This document shows, piece by piece, positions 15,270 through 15,823 of a stretch of 15,823 bases of DNA. Location: contig JANQGC010000296.1 in the NCBI GenBank assembly GCA_028277515.1, positions 1-15,823 on the forward strand. Reading direction: 5' to 3'. This DNA comes from Anaerolineae bacterium (lineage in GTDB: Bacteria > Chloroflexota > Anaerolineae > Promineifilales > Promineifilaceae). The position numbers were made by a program, and so were the translations under genes. The number at the start of each line of letters is the position of its first letter. Position 1 is the stretch's first letter. Below the pieces are notes generated by a model that worked only from the letters and a program-made list of their open reading frames with translations, ran no database searches and was not told where the DNA came from.

Positions 15270-15823
15270 TGCGTATTGCTATGGTAGGTCCTTTTGGGCT
15301 ACATCCAAATAAAACCATGCGCAGCCGATCCTTTGGTTTGGCACGCATCCTCACGAACCACGGACATCAAACCAAGATCATTATGCCACCCTGGCATGAG
15401 CCACAAAAAGCGGACCGGAGCTGGCAGGAGGAAGGAGTCTCGCTGCGCTATGTGCCGTTATCGGGCGGTATTCTGGGCATAACCCGCCGGCTTATCTCCG
15501 AAACGAATAGGTGGCGGCCGGATGTTGTCCACTGCTTTAAACCAAAGGCTTACAGTGGGTTGGCAGCCTGGTGGATGTGGAATTTCCAGCGCGGCAGGAT
15601 GCGAATTATCGTCGATAGCGATGATTGGGAAGGCTGGGGTGGCTGGAATGACCGTGCCCCCTATTCGGCCGTTCAAAAACGGTTTTTTTCCTGGCAAGAA
15701 CGCTGGGGGATGGCTCATTGTCACACATTAACGGTTGCCAGCAGGGCTTTACAAAGCATCGCCTGGAGCCAGGGAATCAAGGCCGAAAAGATTCTTTATT
15801 TGACGAATGGTGCCGGAATCTCT
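15269..15823 (+). CDS. GT4-like glycosyltransferase, N-terminal part (truncated by window end)
   Basis: An open frame of 185 codons runs to the window edge with no stop. It opens MRIAMVGPFGLHPNKTMRSR, a GT-B N-terminal strand and loop, and continues with FGLARILTNHGHQTKIIMPP, a helix and second strand of the same fold. RPDVVHCFKPKAYSG (about 83-97) is the classic donor-independent GT4 motif region, and VDSDDWEGWGGWND (about 114-127) recalls the acceptor-side loop of Chloroflexota-type members. The C-terminal nucleotide-sugar domain with the E-x7-E motif lies beyond the window, so donor and acceptor cannot be judged. GGAAG (15260-15264) 4 nt upstream supports the start. It follows the PlsC gene on the same strand but is separated from it by the dyad repeat. 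Confidence 0.85.
   Translation, partial: MRIAMVGPFGLHPNKTMRSRSFGLARILTNHGHQTKIIMPPWHEPQKADRSWQEEGVSLRYVPLSGGILGITRRLISETNRWRPDVVHCFKPKAYSGLAAWWMWNFQRGRMRIIVDSDDWEGWGGWNDRAPYSAVQKRFFSWQERWGMAHCHTLTVASRALQSIAWSQGIKAEKILYLTNGAGIS

Noticed and set aside
15294..15482. Short open frame of 62 codons near the right end
   Set aside because: It is out of frame with the GT-B reading frame that begins at ATG 15269 and shows clear glycosyltransferase motifs.
1..15823. CRISPR array, tRNA, rRNA, prophage, transposase or defence island
   Set aside because: No regularly spaced repeats, cloverleaf, integrase or transposase motifs, or recognised defence genes were seen on either strand.

Overview
The window reads as an ordinary chromosomal segment of a free-living bacterium, with roughly balanced base composition and genes on both strands. 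The gene families suggest a member of the Chloroflexota (Anaerolineae-like). They include a GT39-type membrane glycosyltransferase, a CinA-like/nucleotidylyltransferase fusion, a NYN protein with LOTUS-like C-terminal domains, and a YhaM-type exonuclease. This placement rests on family resemblance only and is of low to moderate confidence. I see no phage, transposase, CRISPR, rRNA or tRNA.

Layout. (1) 1-3159: a glyoxylate-shunt operon, aceB (malate synthase A) then aceA (isocitrate lyase). It has a near-consensus sigma-70 promoter flanked by two identical 20-bp inverted repeats and ends in a strong intrinsic terminator. (2) 3174-4345: a small CmpB-like membrane protein overlapping by ATGA a left-handed beta-helix (GlmU acetyltransferase-like) protein. 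(3) 4342-5496, minus: a CinA-like plus nucleotidylyltransferase fusion, whose stop codon overlaps the stop of the beta-helix gene within CTAG. (4) 5638-7674: a GT39-type polytopic glycosyltransferase. (5) 7727-8695, minus: a YhaM-like OB-fold/HD exonuclease, divergent from a YhbP-like flavin-fold protein (8831-9289). (6) 9315-10526, minus: a NYN/LOTUS-like protein. (7) 10527-10816: a divergent intergenic region carrying two perfect 18-bp palindromes that look like a hybrid of ParB parS and Noc-binding sites. (8) 10817-15096: a SAM methyltransferase with a C-terminal zinc ribbon, a penicillin-acylase-family Ntn hydrolase and a PlsC-type acyltransferase. (9) 15139-15210: an imperfect dyad repeat, followed by a GT4-like glycosyltransferase (15269 onward) cut by the window end.

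AceB and AceA together let the cell assimilate acetate or fatty-acid-derived acetyl-CoA, and the paired operators imply tight control of that choice. The remaining genes are mostly housekeeping or cell-envelope functions with no single shared pathway evident. The most notable non-coding signals are the paired ParB/Noc-like palindromes, the paired aceBA operators, and a strong over-representation of the palindrome CGGCCG across the window (about 38 copies counted by eye).
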